Assembly (NCBI GenBank): GCA_020027365.1
Contig: JAHRAJ010000045.1
Coordinates: forward strand, 1-62,464
Direction of reading: 5' to 3'
Length of the DNA: 62,464 nt
Source of the DNA: Cenarchaeum sp.
GTDB lineage: Archaea > Thermoproteota > Nitrososphaeria > Nitrososphaerales > Nitrosopumilaceae
Shown here: in pieces, positions 42,603-51,019 of the stretch
How positions within the stretch are numbered: position 1 is the first letter of the stretch
Layout: every line of letters begins with the position of its first letter
Position numbers and translations under genes: made by a program
Notes under the pieces: model-generated
Databases searched by the model: none
The model's input: only the letters and a program-made list of their open reading frames with translations
What the model was told of the DNA's origin: nothing

Positions 42603-43688
42603 CTACCGGCGCCTGGCCAGAATCGCCAGCTGCAACGCCACGATGACCCCGATCAGCGAGACCACCGGAAGCAGCAACGCGTTGAGCTGTGACGAGGCCT
42701 CCTCAATCCCCCCCACCGACTCGGACATTGATGTCACACTCGAATCGATGTTGGCACTTGCCCCGTCCAGCACCACGCCAAACTCGGCCACCTCGGATCT
42801 AAGCGTCTCCAGCTCGCCCACGGTCCCGTCCAGCACCGAGTTTAGCCTGTCAACCTCCCGGGTGAGCCCCCCCAAATCCTGTGACAGTACAGAGGCGGCA
42901 GCCGATCCGTGCGATACCACGCCCTGGTGAAACGATACCACGTGGAACACGTACGTGCCCTCCTGCGTCGGCGTATAGTCGGCATAGTACAACCCGTTGT
43001 GCAATGCGGTAAAACTGCCCGCGATTCCGTCAACCCGCCCGTCGGGCCGGTGCACGTGTGATGTCTTGAGCAACCCCCTGGGATCATTGTGTCCCACCAG
43101 CAGCCCGTCACTGGTGGTCTGCACAAATATCCTCACCGGGTTGTTGACCGCCGCGGTCTCGGGCGCAAACACCAGCGTATCCACCCGCCTATCCACAGGA
43201 ACCTCCACCAGCCCGGTGCTGGCAGAAAACCTCACATCTACAACCCGTGAAAGCCCGCCCTGTGACGAGCTGATCACCTCCACGGCGTACGTCCCATACG
43301 GAAGGCCGTGTGACGCCTCGGGCCACACCTGCAGCAGGTGCCAAAACTCGCCGTCATCCCCAACCGTAATCTGGTCAAACTTGGCGATCGTCTGATCCGG
43401 CCCGGTCAGCCTGATGATCAGCGTCTCCTCGGGGGCCGCCCTCCCGTACACAAACATCGGCAGCCCGTCCGTATACACCGCGTTGTCCGTCCCGACCTCC
43501 AAGACCGGCTCTTGCGCATATGCCACATACGAGGGTGGCGGTGGCGACGGATCGCCCCGCATGACCGTCACCGCGTCACCGGCGACTGCCGACGCCGCGA
43601 CGGCCAGGATGACGGACATGGCAAGAACAGCACGCGGCAGGCACACATGCGGTGCCAGGGGACGCCGTACAGGCGTGACGTAGGCCAT
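42603..43688 (-). CDS. Exported, C-terminally anchored surface protein
   Basis: A 361-residue protein of unknown family. A signal peptide (about 10-40, VCLPRAVLAMSVILAVAASAVAG) is followed by three beta-sandwich-like segments (VYTDGLPMFVYGRA..LIIRLTGPD; VVDVRFSASTG; PVRIFVQTTSDG..YYADYTPTQEGTYVFHVVSF). From about 275 a coiled coil (LTREVDRLNSVLDGTVGELETLRSEV) leads to a final transmembrane helix (LPVVSLIGVIVALQLAIL) and RRR stop. This is the layout of an S-layer-associated or cell-surface stalk protein. It lies upstream of the subtilase gene on the same strand, each with its own TATA element (here 43710-43719). Confidence 0.75.
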   Translation of the reverse strand: MAYVTPVRRPLAPHVCLPRAVLAMSVILAVAASAVAGDAVTVMRGDPSPPPPSYVAYAQEPVLEVGTDNAVYTDGLPMFVYGRAAPEETLIIRLTGPDQTIAKFDQITVGDDGEFWHLLQVWPEASHGLPYGTYAVEVISSSQGGLSRVVDVRFSASTGLVEVPVDRRVDTLVFAPETAAVNNPVRIFVQTTSDGLLVGHNDPRGLLKTSHVHRPDGRVDGIAGSFTALHNGLYYADYTPTQEGTYVFHVVSFHQGVVSHGSAAASVLSQDLGGLTREVDRLNSVLDGTVGELETLRSEVAEFGVVLDGASANIDSSVTSMSESVGGIEEASSQLNALLLPVVSLIGVIVALQLAILARRR

Positions 43689-43709
43689 GCCACCGCACAT
43701 GTCCCCCCC

Positions 43710-43719
43710 ATAGATATCG
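43710..43719 (-). promoter_or_regulatory. TATA element for the surface-protein gene
   Basis: Plus-strand atagatatcg centred about 26 bases upstream of the ATG at 43688. Confidence 0.5.
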
Positions 43720-43858
43720 TTTTTGTTGCCGCGTTGCTCAAGACGGCCAATCTACGCCGGCAGGGGGTGCCGCGTGCACAGGCCGGATTCGCGAATATGG
43801 CAAACGGATGCCTCCAACAAGACGGCCCGCGGCAGAGGGGATTCCGCGATGCCGCCGC

Positions 43859-44617
43859 CTATCCCAGACCCCACCGCGACATCACCCTGGCCTCCAGCCT
43901 CTTGAACACGACGCTGTCCACCACCATGCCGACGGCCATGATCACCAGCATGATTGCAATGACCTGGGATACGTCGTTGAGCGACCGTGCCGCATACAGC
44001 AGGTGTCCGAGCCCCAAAAATGCAAACAGCAGCTCTGCGCCGATCAGCCCCCTCCATGCAAAGGCCCACCCCTGCTTGAATCCAGATATCATGTACGGGA
44101 ACGCGGCCGGCAGCAGTACGTATACCACCAGCTTTCTGCCGCCGGCCCCCATGTTCCGGGCCGCCTCGACAAAGTGCGGATCAATGTTACGCACCCCCGT
44201 GTACGTGTTTATCGTAACCGCAAAGAGCGCGCCTATCGCCACGACGAATATAATCCCCGCGTCGGATAGCCCGTACCACAGTATTGCAAGAGGCACCCAC
44301 GCTATAGACGGGATTGATTGCAGGCCCAGTACCAGCGAGCCCGCGGTCTGGTTTACCGCCTCGACGCGCGCCATCAGCACCCCCAGCACAATCCCGCCGC
44401 CGATCGCGATTGCAAGTCCCACCAGCAGCCTCCACATGCTTGTGACCGCGCCGTACAGCACGCTGCCATCGGTGACGCCGTACGCCAGATCCTCTGCGAC
44501 CTCGTAGGGCGACGGAAACACGTTTGACGGCCACGCCCCCGCCACGGCGGCCGCCTGCCACACCGCGATTATGCCCGCGTAAAACGCAATCCGGTAGTAG
44601 ACAAACCTTTTTGCCAA
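43859..44617 (-). CDS. ABC transporter permease, NitT/TauT/SsuC type
   Basis: A 252-residue inner-membrane permease with about six hydrophobic helices. The cytoplasmic coupling loop (the EAA-type motif) lies in FVEAARNMGAGGRKLVVYVLLPAAFPYMISGF. Family members import nitrate, taurine, sulfonates, cyanate, bicarbonate-related or thiamine-precursor anions. It is the last gene of a substrate-binding protein/ATPase/permease operon, starting directly after the ATPase stop. The transported compound cannot be read from sequence. Confidence 0.9.
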   Translation of the reverse strand: MAKRFVYYRIAFYAGIIAVWQAAAVAGAWPSNVFPSPYEVAEDLAYGVTDGSVLYGAVTSMWRLLVGLAIAIGGGIVLGVLMARVEAVNQTAGSLVLGLQSIPSIAWVPLAILWYGLSDAGIIFVVAIGALFAVTINTYTGVRNIDPHFVEAARNMGAGGRKLVVYVLLPAAFPYMISGFKQGWAFAWRGLIGAELLFAFLGLGHLLYAARSLNDVSQVIAIMLVIMAVGMVVDSVVFKRLEARVMSRWGLG

Positions 44618-44619
44618 CG

Positions 44620-45417
44620 TTACCTTGCCCCCGCGCCGCCGCTGCCGCTGCCCTCCGGCCTGAGCTCCTCCCGTATCTCCTGCTGCAGCCGCACCAGGTC
44701 TGCATCATCGGCCACGCGCGGATGTGCAAGGTCGTTGACAATCTCCCTGCGTATGACCGACGGCCTGCCGCTGAACACGGCTATGCGCGTTCCCAGGATC
44801 GACGCCTCGGCCACGTTGTGGGTCACAAACAGTATGGTCTTTTTCGTCTTTTGCCATATCAGCTGCATCTCCACCAGCAGCAGGTCGCGCGTCTGGGCAT
44901 CAAGCGACGCAAACGGCTCGTCCATCAACAAAACGTCCGGATCCATCACGAGCGCGCGTGCGATGGCCACGCGCTGCTTCATCCCGGTGGACAGCTGGTA
45001 GGTATAGGAATCCGCAAACCGGGCAAGCTGCATCATGTCCAGGTACCTCTCGGATATCCGCGCCCTCTCCTCGGCCGGAATGCCTGCCATCTTGAGGCCA
45101 AACTCTACGTTGTCACGCACCTTTAGCCACGGAAACAGGGCGCCCTCCTGAAACACCATGATCCGCTCCGGTCCGGTGGTGCTCACCGGCCGGCCGTCAA
45201 ACAGGATTTGCCCGCCGTCGGGCTGCTCCAGGCCGGCCACTATGCGCAAAAACGTGGATTTGCCGCATCCGGACGGCCCGATGATGCATACAAAGTCACC
45301 GGCCTCCACCCGGAGGTCCAGCCCCCCCATCGCCTTTAGTCTGTGGGAATCATGTACGAAATACTTGGTGATTCCGCGCGCCTCGAGCTTTGTCAACTCA
45401 GGCACCGCCACCGTCAT
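44620..45417 (-). CDS. ABC transporter ATPase, NitT/TauT/SsuB type
   Basis: A 265-residue nucleotide-binding subunit. Walker A is GPSGCGKS, the Q-loop region MVFQEGALFPWLKV, the signature LSTGMKQR (the family usually has LSGGMRQR, so one Gly is Thr), Walker B VLLMDEPFASLD and the switch His in LFVTHNVAEA. The start at 45417 (MTVAVPELTKLEARG) is chosen as the longer frame from 45564 lies inside the binding-protein gene; overlap with that gene is 20 bases. It powers the permease encoded just downstream. Confidence 0.92.
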   Translation of the reverse strand: MTVAVPELTKLEARGITKYFVHDSHRLKAMGGLDLRVEAGDFVCIIGPSGCGKSTFLRIVAGLEQPDGGQILFDGRPVSTTGPERIMVFQEGALFPWLKVRDNVEFGLKMAGIPAEERARISERYLDMMQLARFADSYTYQLSTGMKQRVAIARALVMDPDVLLMDEPFASLDAQTRDLLLVEMQLIWQKTKKTILFVTHNVAEASILGTRIAVFSGRPSVIRREIVNDLAHPRVADDADLVRLQQEIREELRPEGSGSGGAGAR

Positions 45418-46540
45418 CGTCGCCGCCCGGCGCCGCCCCCGGCCCGCCCGGCGGCATGGCGGCGGCGGCGGCGCCGTCAAAGTCATAGTCGTGGAACAGT
45501 CCGGACAGGTCGCGGTCCTGGCCTCCCCTTCCAAGGTAGCCAAGCCCGGCGGCGCGCTCGGCAAACGTCAGGACAGACCCCCTGACGGGATCCGTCGTGA
45601 TCTCTATCGCAGACAGCGAGTCCTCGACCACCGCGGGATCCAGTCCCCGTCCCAGATATCCCGCAAGAAACGCGTTGAACGTAGAGGCCGCGCCGTCCCT
45701 GTCCGCGTTTATGCGGTCCGCGACGGCCTCGTGCGCATCCAGCCACCGGCCCACCGTGCCCGGATTTTGCGCCACATAGCCGGCGCCGGCTACGAGCAGG
45801 ACGGATGCAAACCTTCCGTCGGGCCAGACGTCCTCCTCGTGAAACAGCCGCACCCCGTCCAGATCGTGCACAAGGATTGTGGCCCACGGCTCGGCCACCC
45901 ACGCCCCGTCGACATCCCCCTTGGCAAACAGCGTGTAAATGTCGGGGTTGGGCACGTTGTACACTACCACAGAGCCGCCCCTCTCGGCGGTGGCCAGGCC
46001 AAGCTCGGACAGGCGGTGCCGGAGTGATACGTCCTGCGTGTTGCCAATCTGCGGCGCGGCAATCCTGGCGCCGTCAAAGTCAAAGTCAGAGTCAGAGTCA
46101 ATGCCGGCAACGGTGCCGACGGCGTCAGGATGCGCCACAAAGCTGGCCCCGCCGCTGGCCGCACCGGCAAGAATCTTGAGGTCGCCGTCCTCGGAGTTTA
46201 TGTGCCCCGTGATGGCGGGTCCTGGCCCCACATACGCAATGTCCACGTGGCCTGCAAACAGCGACTCGATCACGGGCGGGCCGCTGTCAAAAATCCTAGT
46301 CTCGATGTGCAGGTCCGGCAGCCGGTCCGCAAACACCCCCTCCCGGATGCCCACGATGGGGATGGCGTGCCCTATGTTTGCAGAGTATGCCACCCGAATC
46401 CTGTCCTGTTGTGGCGATGCAGAGGCCCAGTCCGCGGGCATCCATCCCGGCAGCAGCTGCTGCTGAACCGCCGCATACAGGACGGTTCCAAGCGCGACCG
46501 CGCCGACAACCGCCGCAAGAACGGCCGATCGTGCCCTCAT
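45398..46540 (-). CDS. ABC transporter substrate-binding protein, NitT/TauT family
   Basis: A 380-residue exported binding protein. The N-terminal helix (VLAAVVGAVALGTVLYAAV) acts as signal or anchor; no lipobox Cys is visible. RIRVAYSANIGHAIPIVGIREGVFADRL is the family's first binding segment, ESLFAGHVDIAYVGPGPAITGH the second, and GAWVAEPWATILV the third. A Ser-Asp-Phe repeat (about 148-156) and a Gly/Ala/Asp-rich C-terminal tail are low-complexity additions. The preference for taurine, nitrate, sulfonate or another anion is not determined. TATA at 46563-46571. Confidence 0.88.
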   Translation of the reverse strand: MRARSAVLAAVVGAVALGTVLYAAVQQQLLPGWMPADWASASPQQDRIRVAYSANIGHAIPIVGIREGVFADRLPDLHIETRIFDSGPPVIESLFAGHVDIAYVGPGPAITGHINSEDGDLKILAGAASGGASFVAHPDAVGTVAGIDSDSDFDFDGARIAAPQIGNTQDVSLRHRLSELGLATAERGGSVVVYNVPNPDIYTLFAKGDVDGAWVAEPWATILVHDLDGVRLFHEEDVWPDGRFASVLLVAGAGYVAQNPGTVGRWLDAHEAVADRINADRDGAASTFNAFLAGYLGRGLDPAVVEDSLSAIEITTDPVRGSVLTFAERAAGLGYLGRGGQDRDLSGLFHDYDFDGAAAAAMPPGGPGAAPGGDDDGGGA

Positions 46541-46562
46541 AAAACAGCGTCATGTATGCGAG

Positions 46563-46571
46563 TTAAATAAT
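46563..46571 (-). promoter_or_regulatory. TATA element for the ABC importer operon
   Basis: Plus-strand ttaaataat centred 27 bases upstream of the ATG at 46540. Confidence 0.55.
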
Positions 46572-46839
46572 GATCGGATTTTAGCTCTAGCTATTGCGGG
46601 GACGGCCGGACGGCCGGACGGCGGTGTGTGTGGGGAGGGGGAGAAGGACGGCGAGTGGGGGAGATCCGACCGGCAGACTGCTGCCGGGGGCCGGCGGGCC
46701 AACATCATGCATACACCACGCGCATGCAAGCGTGTAGCGACCCGCGCATCCGCCGCCTCTTGGGGCCGGCGGGGGGGGCAGTGCGCGCTACCGGTATCAT
46801 CAGCACCTAGGCGGCGGGGGCGCCGCGGCGCTACACAAA
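46572..46839. other. Divergent spacer with short tandem repeat
   Basis: GC-rich region between the importer operon and argG. It contains a tandem ggacggcc repeat, about 2.6 copies (46600-46622), and G runs. No gene or RNA recognised. Confidence 0.5.
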
Positions 46840-46848
46840 AGATAAATC
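46840..46848 (+). promoter_or_regulatory. TATA element for the argG operon
   Basis: agataaatc centred 26 bases before the ATG at 46870. Confidence 0.5.
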
Positions 46849-46869
46849 CAAACCCGTGCAAGCAGTCAT

Positions 46870-48069
46870 ATGACCGAAAGGGCGGTGCTGGCATTCTCCG
46901 GCGGGCTGGACACGTCCGTGGTGGTAAAATACCTGCAGGAAAACCACGGCATGGACGTGGTCACCGTCACGGTGGACGTGGGCCAGGGGGACAACCACGC
47001 GGCGATCGAGAGAAAGGCAAAGGGGCTGGGCGTAAAAAGGCACCACACCATTGACGCGCGCAAGGAGTTTGTGCGCGGGTATGTCCACCCGGCGATCAAG
47101 GCAAACGCGCTGTATCAAAAAAAGTACTGCCTTGCCACGGCGCTGGCAAGGCCGCTGATCGCGGCCAAGGTGCTGGATGTCGCAAAAAAGGAAAAGGCCA
47201 CGGCGCTGGCCCACGGCTGCTCGGGCAAGGGCAACGACCAGGTTCGCTTTGACCTGACGATGGCGTCCGGATCAGACCTGCCGATCATCGCGCCCATACG
47301 GGACCTGAACCTGGACAGGGCCACGGAGCTGGAGTTTGCAAAGGGTCACAGGATTAGGATTGACGCGGTTGCAAAAAGCTTTAGCATAGACCAAAACCTG
47401 TGGGGGCGTGCGATCGAGGGAGGCGTGCTCGAGGATGCGTATGCAGAGCCGCCCGACGAGGCGTTTGCATGGATCCGGACGCAAAACCTTCCCGAAAAGC
47501 CGGCGTATGTGGAGATTGACTTTCAGTGCGGGATCCCGGTCGGGCTGGACGGTACGCGGATGGAGGCGGTCGGGCTGATCGAGACGCTCAACAAAAAGGC
47601 CGGCAATGCCGGCGTGGGCATCGTGGATCACGTGGAGGACAGGGTGGTCGGGATAAAGACCCGCGAGGTGTACGAGGCGCCGGCGGCCGCATGCATCATA
47701 GAGGCCCACGCCGATCTGGAAAAGATGGTGCACACAAAGCACCAAAACAGGTTCAAGGCCGCCGTAGACGACCAGTGGGCGTGGCTGGTCTACTCTGGGC
47801 TGTGGGAGGATCAGCTCAGGGCCGACCTGGACGCGTTTATCGACAGGTCCCAAGAGGCGGTGACCGGCAGGGTGAGGCTAAAGCTGCACCGGGGGGCGGT
47901 GCGCGTGGTCGGAAGGAGGTCGGCAAGATCGCTGTACGACAGGGGGGCGGCCACCTACGGCAGGGAATCCACCTTTGACCAGAGGCTGGCCACGGGGTTT
48001 GTCAGGCTGTGGGGAATGCAGACAACAGAAGCTAATAAATTACAAGAAAAAAGGCGGACAAAAGCATGA
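46870..48069 (+). CDS. argG: Argininosuccinate synthase
   Basis: A 399-residue ATP-dependent enzyme joining citrulline and aspartate in arginine synthesis. AVLAFSGGLDTSVVVKYL is the nucleotide (PP-loop) motif at about 5-22; TALAHGCSGKGNDQVRF is the family's second signature, and AYVEIDFQCGIPVGLDG follows. Length and order match the family. It leads the first LysW operon; its stop overlaps the start of lysW (ATGA), giving translational coupling. Leaderless start supported by TATA. Confidence 0.97.
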   Translation: MTERAVLAFSGGLDTSVVVKYLQENHGMDVVTVTVDVGQGDNHAAIERKAKGLGVKRHHTIDARKEFVRGYVHPAIKANALYQKKYCLATALARPLIAAKVLDVAKKEKATALAHGCSGKGNDQVRFDLTMASGSDLPIIAPIRDLNLDRATELEFAKGHRIRIDAVAKSFSIDQNLWGRAIEGGVLEDAYAEPPDEAFAWIRTQNLPEKPAYVEIDFQCGIPVGLDGTRMEAVGLIETLNKKAGNAGVGIVDHVEDRVVGIKTREVYEAPAAACIIEAHADLEKMVHTKHQNRFKAAVDDQWAWLVYSGLWEDQLRADLDAFIDRSQEAVTGRVRLKLHRGAVRVVGRRSARSLYDRGAATYGRESTFDQRLATGFVRLWGMQTTEANKLQEKRRTKA

Positions 48070-48236
48070 AATGTCCAGAATGTGATGCAGACATTGCAAT
48101 CCCCGACGATGCGGCGGCAGGCGAGCTGGTGTCCTGCCAGGACTGCGGTGCGGACTATGAGATTGCAAAAAAGCAGGGATCATCCGACGTAGAGCTAAAG
48201 CAAGCAGAGAGTGTAGGCGAAGACTGGGGGGAGTAA
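48066..48236 (+). CDS. lysW: Amino-group carrier protein LysW (copy 1)
   Basis: A 56-residue acidic carrier with a zinc ribbon (CPEC near residue 3, CQDC near 25) and the conserved C-terminus VGEDWGE. The side-chain carboxyl of the final Glu is joined to the amino group of glutamate (or aminoadipate) to protect it during arginine or lysine synthesis. Start ATG overlaps the argG stop (ATGA), and its TAA overlaps the next ATG (TAATG). Too short for usual gene thresholds but unmistakable. Confidence 0.93.
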   Translation: MKCPECDADIAIPDDAAAGELVSCQDCGADYEIAKKQGSSDVELKQAESVGEDWGE

Positions 48237-49120
48237 TGTCCAGGGTCAGCATCATGTTCGACCGGCTCCGGTCGGAGGAAAAGATGCTCCGTGACGAGGC
48301 CGCAGGGCAGGGCCACGCCGTGGATCTCGTGGATGCCAAGGGCATCAGGCTCGACACCGACAGCACCCCCGGTGCCGTGGGGCTTGGCGACGTGGTTTTG
48401 GAGAGGTGCATCAGTTATTTTCGCGGGTTGCACATCACCTCTGCGCTGGAGTTTATGGGCGTGACGGCCGTCAACAGCTTTGCGGTGGCCGGAACCTGCG
48501 GAAACAAGATGTTCATGACGCTGCGCCTCAAGGAGGCCGGGGTTCCCACGCCCAAGACATACTTTGCATTCACGTCGGATTCGGCAAGGGGGATACTGGA
48601 GGACGGGGCGGGATACCCGCTGGTGATAAAGCCTGTGGTCGGCAGCTGGGGGCGCGGCATCGTGCCGCTCAGGGATGCAGACACCGCCGACGCGGTGTTT
48701 GAGACGCGCGAGATCAGCGACGGGCCCCACGACAGGATATTCTACCTGCAGGAGATTGTGGACAGGCCCCCGCGCGACATCCGGGTGATAACGGTGGGCG
48801 AGCAGGCGGTGGCCGCCATGTACCGGAGCAGCGGCGGCGGTGGCGGCGGGGGGGACGGGTTTACCACCAACATAGCGCTTGGTGCCAAACCCGAGCTGTG
48901 CCCCCTCACGCCGGAGATCGAGGAGCTGGCGCTAAAGGCGGCGGCGGCGGTTGGAGGCGGCATCCTGGGGGTGGACATGATGGAGGTCAACGGCGGCGAG
49001 GGGGGGCTGGTGGTCCACGAGGTCAACAACACGGTAGAGTTCAAGGGGATTGCGACCGTGTCGGGTACAAACATACCGGCCGAGATGATCAGGTATGCGG
49101 TGTCCCAAGTCAGGAAATAA
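48236..49120 (+). CDS. argX: Glutamate-LysW ligase ArgX (LysX family)
   Basis: A 294-residue ATP-grasp (RimK-like) ligase joining glutamate to the C-terminal Glu of LysW. ATP-grasp features: NKMFMTLRLKEAGVPTPKT, LVIKPVVGSWGRGI and GVDMMEVNGGEGGLVVHEVNNTVEFKG. The motif TVEFKG differs from the TxE(F/Y)KN of aminoadipate-specific LysX, and the neighbour is argG, so glutamate specificity is favoured. A Gly run (about 199-206) lengthens a loop. Overlaps lysW by 1 base. Confidence 0.9.
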   Translation: MSRVSIMFDRLRSEEKMLRDEAAGQGHAVDLVDAKGIRLDTDSTPGAVGLGDVVLERCISYFRGLHITSALEFMGVTAVNSFAVAGTCGNKMFMTLRLKEAGVPTPKTYFAFTSDSARGILEDGAGYPLVIKPVVGSWGRGIVPLRDADTADAVFETREISDGPHDRIFYLQEIVDRPPRDIRVITVGEQAVAAMYRSSGGGGGGGDGFTTNIALGAKPELCPLTPEIEELALKAAAAVGGGILGVDMMEVNGGEGGLVVHEVNNTVEFKGIATVSGTNIPAEMIRYAVSQVRK

Positions 49121-49144
49121 ATTACACCCGCCTAGACGCGGCGT

Positions 49145-50215
49145 ATGAAGGTGGGCGTCGTAGGGGCTTCGGGGTATGTCGGGGGGGAGACCCTGCGGCT
49201 GCTGGTGAACCATCCCAAGGTGGAGATTGCCGCCGTCACCTCGCGGCAGCACGTGGGCGAGTATCTGCACAGGGTCCAGCCCAGCCTGAGGGGGTTTACC
49301 GACCTCGTGTTCTCGGAGCTGGATTATGACAGGCTGGCCGACGGCTGCGATCTGGTGTTCACCGCGGTGCCCCACGGCACGGCCACCGAGATTGTAAAGG
49401 CGCTGTACGACCGGGGCGTAAAGATCGTGGATTTGAGCGCCGATTACAGGCTGCACAGGCCAGAGGCCTACGACAAGTGGTACGGGTGGGAGCACCCGCA
49501 TCCGGATTACCTGCCAAAGTCCGTGTTTGGCGTGCCCGAGCTGCACAGGGAGGAGATCAAAAAGGCGCAGCTGGTCTCGTGTCCCGGATGCATGGCGGTG
49601 ACCTCGATTCTGGCGCTTGCGCCCCTGATCAGGGAGGATTTGATCGACACCGACCACATCGTGGTGGACTCTAAGATCGGATCGTCGGGTGCCGGGGCCG
49701 GGGCCGGAACCGCGCATGCGATGAGGGCCGGCGTGATCAGGCCTTACAAGCCGGCAAAGCACAGGCATACCGGCGAGATCGAGCAGGAGCTGGGCGAGAT
49801 TGCCGGAAGGCCGATCAGCGTCTCGATGAGCCCCCACGCCGTCGACGTCGTCAGGGGGATACTGTGCACAAACCACACCTTTGCCAAGGAGGGCGGGGGA
49901 AAGGGGGGAAAGGACGCGATGGATGAAAAGGAGCTGTGGAAGCTGTACCGCCGGGCGTACGGCGAGGAGAGGTTTGTCCGGCTGATCAGGGACAAAAAGG
50001 GGCTGTACAAGTTTCCGGATCCCAAGTTTCTGGTCGGATCCAACTTTTGCGACATCGGGTTTGACATCGACGAGGACAACCGCAGGCTGGTGGCAATCTC
50101 GGCGTCGGACAACCTGATGAAGGGTGCCGCCGGGTCTGCAATCCAAAACATGAACGTGATGGCAGGGTTTGACGAGATGGACGGGCTCCGGTACACCCCG
50201 CTCACGCCGGTGTAA
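49145..50215 (+). CDS. argC: LysW-gamma-glutamyl/aminoadipyl phosphate reductase
   Basis: A 356-residue NADPH-dependent reductase (ArgC/LysY) turning the acyl phosphate on LysW into an aldehyde. KVGVVGASGYVGGETLRLL is the Rossmann start, VSCPGCMAVTS carries the catalytic Cys, and DSKIGSSGAGAGAG and HRHTGEIEQEL are conserved substrate motifs. As the only copy in the window it probably serves both the Glu and aminoadipate branches. A basic insertion with Gly/Lys (about 254-260) is seen. Three bases separate it from argB. Confidence 0.94.
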   Translation: MKVGVVGASGYVGGETLRLLVNHPKVEIAAVTSRQHVGEYLHRVQPSLRGFTDLVFSELDYDRLADGCDLVFTAVPHGTATEIVKALYDRGVKIVDLSADYRLHRPEAYDKWYGWEHPHPDYLPKSVFGVPELHREEIKKAQLVSCPGCMAVTSILALAPLIREDLIDTDHIVVDSKIGSSGAGAGAGTAHAMRAGVIRPYKPAKHRHTGEIEQELGEIAGRPISVSMSPHAVDVVRGILCTNHTFAKEGGGKGGKDAMDEKELWKLYRRAYGEERFVRLIRDKKGLYKFPDPKFLVGSNFCDIGFDIDEDNRRLVAISASDNLMKGAAGSAIQNMNVMAGFDEMDGLRYTPLTPV

Positions 50216-50218
50216 GCC

Positions 50219-51019
50219 ATGATCACCATAAAGATCGGGGGCAGCGTGGTGGACGATCTGCACGAATCGGCCGTCGAGGACATACGCGGCGCGGCCCAGG
50301 GCGGCGGCGTCGTGCTTGTCCACGGGGGCGGCAAGGAGGTTACGCGGGTCTCGGCACAGATGGGGCTGGAGCCCCGGTTTGTCATGTCGCCGGGCGGAAT
50401 CAAGAGCAGGTATACGGACGCCGCCACGGCCGGGGTGTTCACCATGGTGATGTCGGGCAGGATTGGCAAGAACATCGTGAGGATGCTCCAGAAAAACGGG
50501 ATTGATGCGGTCGGGCTGTCTGGGGTCGATGCCGGGGTGATGAGGGCCGACCGCAAAAAGCGGCTGGTGATCCAAAACGACAGGGGCAGGAGGCAGGCGA
50601 TCGACGGCGGGTATACGGGGAAGATTACGGGCGTCAACTCGGGGTTTATCAGGTCGCTGGTGGATCAGGGGATGGTTCCCGTCATCTCGCCGGTGGCCAT
50701 GAGCGAGGAGTACGATTTTCTGAACGTGGACGGGGACCGGGCGGCGGCGTACGTGGCAGGGAGCACGGGGTGCGAGGGGGTCGTGTTCATAACAAACGTT
50801 GACGGGCTGATGATGGACGGCAGGCTGGTGGCCGACCTGCCGCTGGAGGAGGCCAGGAGGATTAGGCCCACCATCGGGCCGGGCATGGAGAAAAAGGTGC
50901 TGGCGGCCACCGAGGCGCTGGATATGGGCGTCACCACGGCGATGATCGCCAACGGCCAGAAGGAAAATCCTATATCCAAGGCGATGGCCCACGACAGCTG
51001 CACGGTAATCAGGAAATGA
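50219..51019 (+). CDS. argB: LysW-gamma-glutamate/aminoadipate kinase
   Basis: A 266-residue amino-acid kinase (ArgB/LysZ) phosphorylating the side-chain carboxyl of the LysW-bound amino acid. MITIKIGGSVVDDL begins the ATP site, VLVHGGGKEVTRVS and GLSGVDAGVMRA bind substrate, and GVVFITNVDGLMMDG completes the nucleotide pocket. As with argC it is likely bifunctional. ATGA overlap with argD follows. Confidence 0.94.
   Translation: MITIKIGGSVVDDLHESAVEDIRGAAQGGGVVLVHGGGKEVTRVSAQMGLEPRFVMSPGGIKSRYTDAATAGVFTMVMSGRIGKNIVRMLQKNGIDAVGLSGVDAGVMRADRKKRLVIQNDRGRRQAIDGGYTGKITGVNSGFIRSLVDQGMVPVISPVAMSEEYDFLNVDGDRAAAYVAGSTGCEGVVFITNVDGLMMDGRLVADLPLEEARRIRPTIGPGMEKKVLAATEALDMGVTTAMIANGQKENPISKAMAHDSCTVIRK

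Noticed and set aside
48932..50992. 686-codon minus-strand frame opposite argC and argB
   Set aside because: Antisense artefact of high-GC codon bias; the plus-strand enzymes are certain.
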